Shown here: one piece after another, positions 62,407 through 64,000 of the stretch
How the letters are laid out: each line of letters begins with the position of its first letter
Numbering within the stretch: position 1 is the first letter of the stretch
Assembly: GCA_021800165.1 (NCBI GenBank)
Contig: JAJYZF010000003.1
Coordinates: forward strand, 37,101-101,100
Direction of reading: 5' to 3'
DNA length: 64,000 nt
Origin: Planctomycetota bacterium
Lineage (GTDB): Bacteria > Planctomycetota > Phycisphaerae > WQYP01
Notes under the pieces: generated by a model
What the model saw: only the letters and a program-made list of their open reading frames with translations
Told to the model about the DNA's origin: nothing
Databases searched by the model: none
Program-made: the position numbers and the translations under genes

Positions 62407-63872
62407 TGCCCACCCCGCCGGATTCCAATCGTCTTGCCCCCTCCACCGCGCCAGCGGCGACGGCTCCTCGTGTAAACTTGGTAGCCTCGATCAAAAGCCA
62501 GGTGCGGCGTGATCAAGTGGTCTGTGTAGCCATAGCCATTCTCCTCTTGGTGGCAATCCTCTTTCTACAGCCCACATTGAATCGACAACGGAGCAAACTC
62601 GTACAGACCAGCAATAAAAGCTTGGGCAATCTACTCATCACGTTTCCGCGGTTGACCTTGGGGGGCTTTCGCGGAATTTTGGCGATGGCCCTGTGGGAAA
62701 ATGCCGAAAGCGATAAGAACAAGCGCCAGTGGGTTCCGTTGGAATCCGATTATAACGCCATCGCGGCCTTGGAGCCGTATTTTGGGGCGGTCTACATATT
62801 CAATGCCTGGAATCAGGCGTACAACCTCTCCGCCCAGTTTCATGCCATGAACCTGAAGTACAAATGGGTTCTTGACGGCCAGGTTTACCTGTACAAAGGT
62901 CAAAAACTGGTTCCCAATGATTCCAACATGATTATGAACGAGGCCAACAATTTCTTTCTCAAACTGGGCACCAGCTTTGAACGCAAATACTACTGTGCCC
63001 GATGGCGCTACGATATCGCTCATTTATACCGCTACGTGCCGGGCAAGGTACAGCCCACCTTGAGCACTCTGGCGGAGGTTCATTACATTGTCATGCAGCC
63101 GGAATTCCACTGCGTGCTGCTGCCCGCCCGCGATCGCAAAGGTCCTCTGGGACATGGCGTAAAGGTAGGACATGTTCACTACCGTTATGGCCTTAGTCCC
63201 TTTTATTTTGCGTGGGTGGAATATCGCCGCGCCTTGCGCCAGCCGGAATTGCCCACCGATTCCGGCGAAGCGGTGCTGTATTCCTGGCCGCCGATGGCCC
63301 TGCGGCTGTGGTGTCGGGACGATTTATATTATGCCCAGCGTCTCACGTGGCACATCTTCAGCGCCGCGTCTGGTCATTTCACGCATCGGTTTGCCGCCCG
63401 CGTGGCCAACATCCGCGATTGCTACCGCAATGTGCAGATGAATGCTCCGCGTTCCATCCGGGAATTCAGAATTTACTTTCACATGTTTCCAAGCTCTACG
63501 ATTCTGCACATGGATCATCTGGTGGAGGTGCAGTATTATCAAAAACTCGGCTTGGCCGAAAATATGCTTTTTAACGCCTTGGTGCAATGGCAACTCGCGG
63601 GCCGCCGGTTCCGTCTTGGCGATGCCGCGGATCACGATTTCGCCGCCGCCATTCCACTCTTTGAGCAGGCCCGCGCCGCCTACAAACATTATTTGAACAT
63701 AGCCTATCCCCCCAGCGCCTACGGCCAAAACCCCGAACAACATTCCGAAATGAAATATCTGTCTTCCTTATCCGCGGTCATCGCCGGTATTGAGAACTTC
63801 CGCCGAACCGCCTCCGCCGGCCATCCCAGCTTGTCCTTTCTCAATGTCATCACGCTCACCGACAGTGATTAA
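62406..63872 (+). CDS. Anchored TPR-like protein of unknown function, ABC partner
   Basis: A 488-residue protein. A Pro/Ala-rich basic start is followed by one helix (VVCVAIAILLLVAILFLQPT), then a long soluble domain rich in Tyr, Trp and Phe (LGGFRGILAMALWENAESDK; FNAWNQAYNLSAQFHAMNLK) with TPR-like helical patterns. No catalytic motif is recognisable. Its ATG overlaps the permease stop by one base, so it is translationally coupled to the ABC transporter and should act with it at the outside face of the membrane. I do not recognise a named family. Confidence 0.85.
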   Translation: MPTPPDSNRLAPSTAPAATAPRVNLVASIKSQVRRDQVVCVAIAILLLVAILFLQPTLNRQRSKLVQTSNKSLGNLLITFPRLTLGGFRGILAMALWENAESDKNKRQWVPLESDYNAIAALEPYFGAVYIFNAWNQAYNLSAQFHAMNLKYKWVLDGQVYLYKGQKLVPNDSNMIMNEANNFFLKLGTSFERKYYCARWRYDIAHLYRYVPGKVQPTLSTLAEVHYIVMQPEFHCVLLPARDRKGPLGHGVKVGHVHYRYGLSPFYFAWVEYRRALRQPELPTDSGEAVLYSWPPMALRLWCRDDLYYAQRLTWHIFSAASGHFTHRFAARVANIRDCYRNVQMNAPRSIREFRIYFHMFPSSTILHMDHLVEVQYYQKLGLAENMLFNALVQWQLAGRRFRLGDAADHDFAAAIPLFEQARAAYKHYLNIAYPPSAYGQNPEQHSEMKYLSSLSAVIAGIENFRRTASAGHPSLSFLNVITLTDSD

Positions 63873-63925
63873 CCGTAACAGTTTAGCCCTTGCGCGGGAT
63901 TATTTGCTTTTTTTAGGCTGTGGTG

Positions 63926-63953
63926 TTGACAAATGCTGGAAATCGCTTATGAT
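63926..63953 (+). promoter_or_regulatory. Near-consensus promoter at the right edge
   Basis: A perfect -35 TTGACA at 63926-63931, a 16-bp spacer and -10 TATGAT at 63948-63953 lie 38 bp before the last start codon in the window. Transcription should begin near 63960, inside the inverted repeat that follows. A T7 run at 63908-63914 just upstream could belong to a weak terminator of the previous gene. Confidence 0.75.
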
Positions 63954-63979
63954 TTACAGGCGTGTTAGGACGCCTGTAA
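63954..63979 (+). promoter_or_regulatory. 10-bp perfect inverted repeat over the transcription start and SD edge
   Basis: TTACAGGCGT (63954-63963), a 6-nt loop, and ACGCCTGTAA (63970-63979) are exactly complementary. The dyad begins right after the -10 box and its right arm runs into the AAGGAG ribosome-binding site (63978-63983). It is either an operator at the start point or, if enough of the left arm is transcribed, a 5' hairpin next to the SD. Confidence 0.7.
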
Positions 63980-63991
63980 GGAGATGCTATT

Positions 63992-64000
63992 ATGGCCCGA
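63992..64000 (+). CDS. Start of a gene cut by the window edge
   Basis: ATG GCC CGA at 63992-64000 is preceded by AAGGAG (63978-63983) with 8-nt spacing and by a strong promoter and an inverted repeat. Only Met-Ala-Arg is visible, so no product can be named. Confidence 0.65.

Overview
The window looks like a chromosomal segment of a Planctomycetota bacterium, most likely Phycisphaerae-like. This is inferred from gene content, not from a marker gene. The pointers are a MoxR / DUF58 / BatA-type / VWA-membrane-protein operon, two pseudopilin-like proteins with a prepilin N-terminus and a C-terminal F-x-D-x-H motif, a PEP-CTERM protein with autotransporter-type beta repeats, a LacI regulator among polysaccharide-degrading enzymes, and abundant uroporphyrinogen-decarboxylase-like and SPFH proteins. 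No rRNA, tRNA, CRISPR array, IS element or phage gene was seen.

Layout. 1-6783 (minus): MoxR ATPase, DUF58, BatA-like and a large VWA/membrane protein cut by the left edge. 6882-16837: a carbohydrate region with a heparinase II/III-like protein, a PEP-CTERM surface protein, a lipoprotein glycosidase (clan GH-A), a LacI regulator, a pseudopilin and a GH99/WbsX-like protein. 17181-24290: housekeeping genes (DnaQ-like exonuclease, purM, a small Met/His-rich anchored protein, a second pseudopilin, a Bax-inhibitor-1 protein, ilvB-ilvN). 24432-31391: a corrinoid-methyltransferase-like protein, its RACo-type reductive activator, a Ni/Co transporter and a K+-independent type membrane pyrophosphatase.

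32071-39972 (plus) is the most distinctive block: ArsR regulator, TusA, stand-alone MvhD, two HdrA-like flavoproteins with complementary domain sets, a small winged-helix-like protein, a QmoC-type membrane HdrC/HdrE fusion, DsrE2 and a dihydroorotate-dehydrogenase-like flavoprotein. I read it as a Qmo/Hdr-type electron-transfer complex coupled to protein-bound sulfur carriers, with no hdrB, dsrAB, apr or sat in the window.

40162-46732 (minus): an exporter operon (FadL-type outer-membrane protein, HlyD fusion protein, tandem-NBD ABC protein, two ABC-2 permeases). 47179-49369 (minus): a PhoB/PhoR-like two-component system. 49644-52472 (plus): HIT protein, cellulose-synthase-like glycosyltransferase, membrane-anchored cupredoxin. 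52736-59281 (plus): a His-rich P1B-type metal ATPase followed by three SPFH/HflK-HflC-like proteins, the first carrying a long multi-pass membrane region. 59376-63872 (plus): an ABC transporter with a conserved-looking anchored protein of unknown function. The right edge has a near-consensus promoter and a 10-bp perfect inverted repeat in front of a gene of which only three codons are visible.

Many starts were moved inward from the longest open frame to the codon with the best Shine-Dalgarno spacing. Family names come from motif recognition by eye; no database search was possible.
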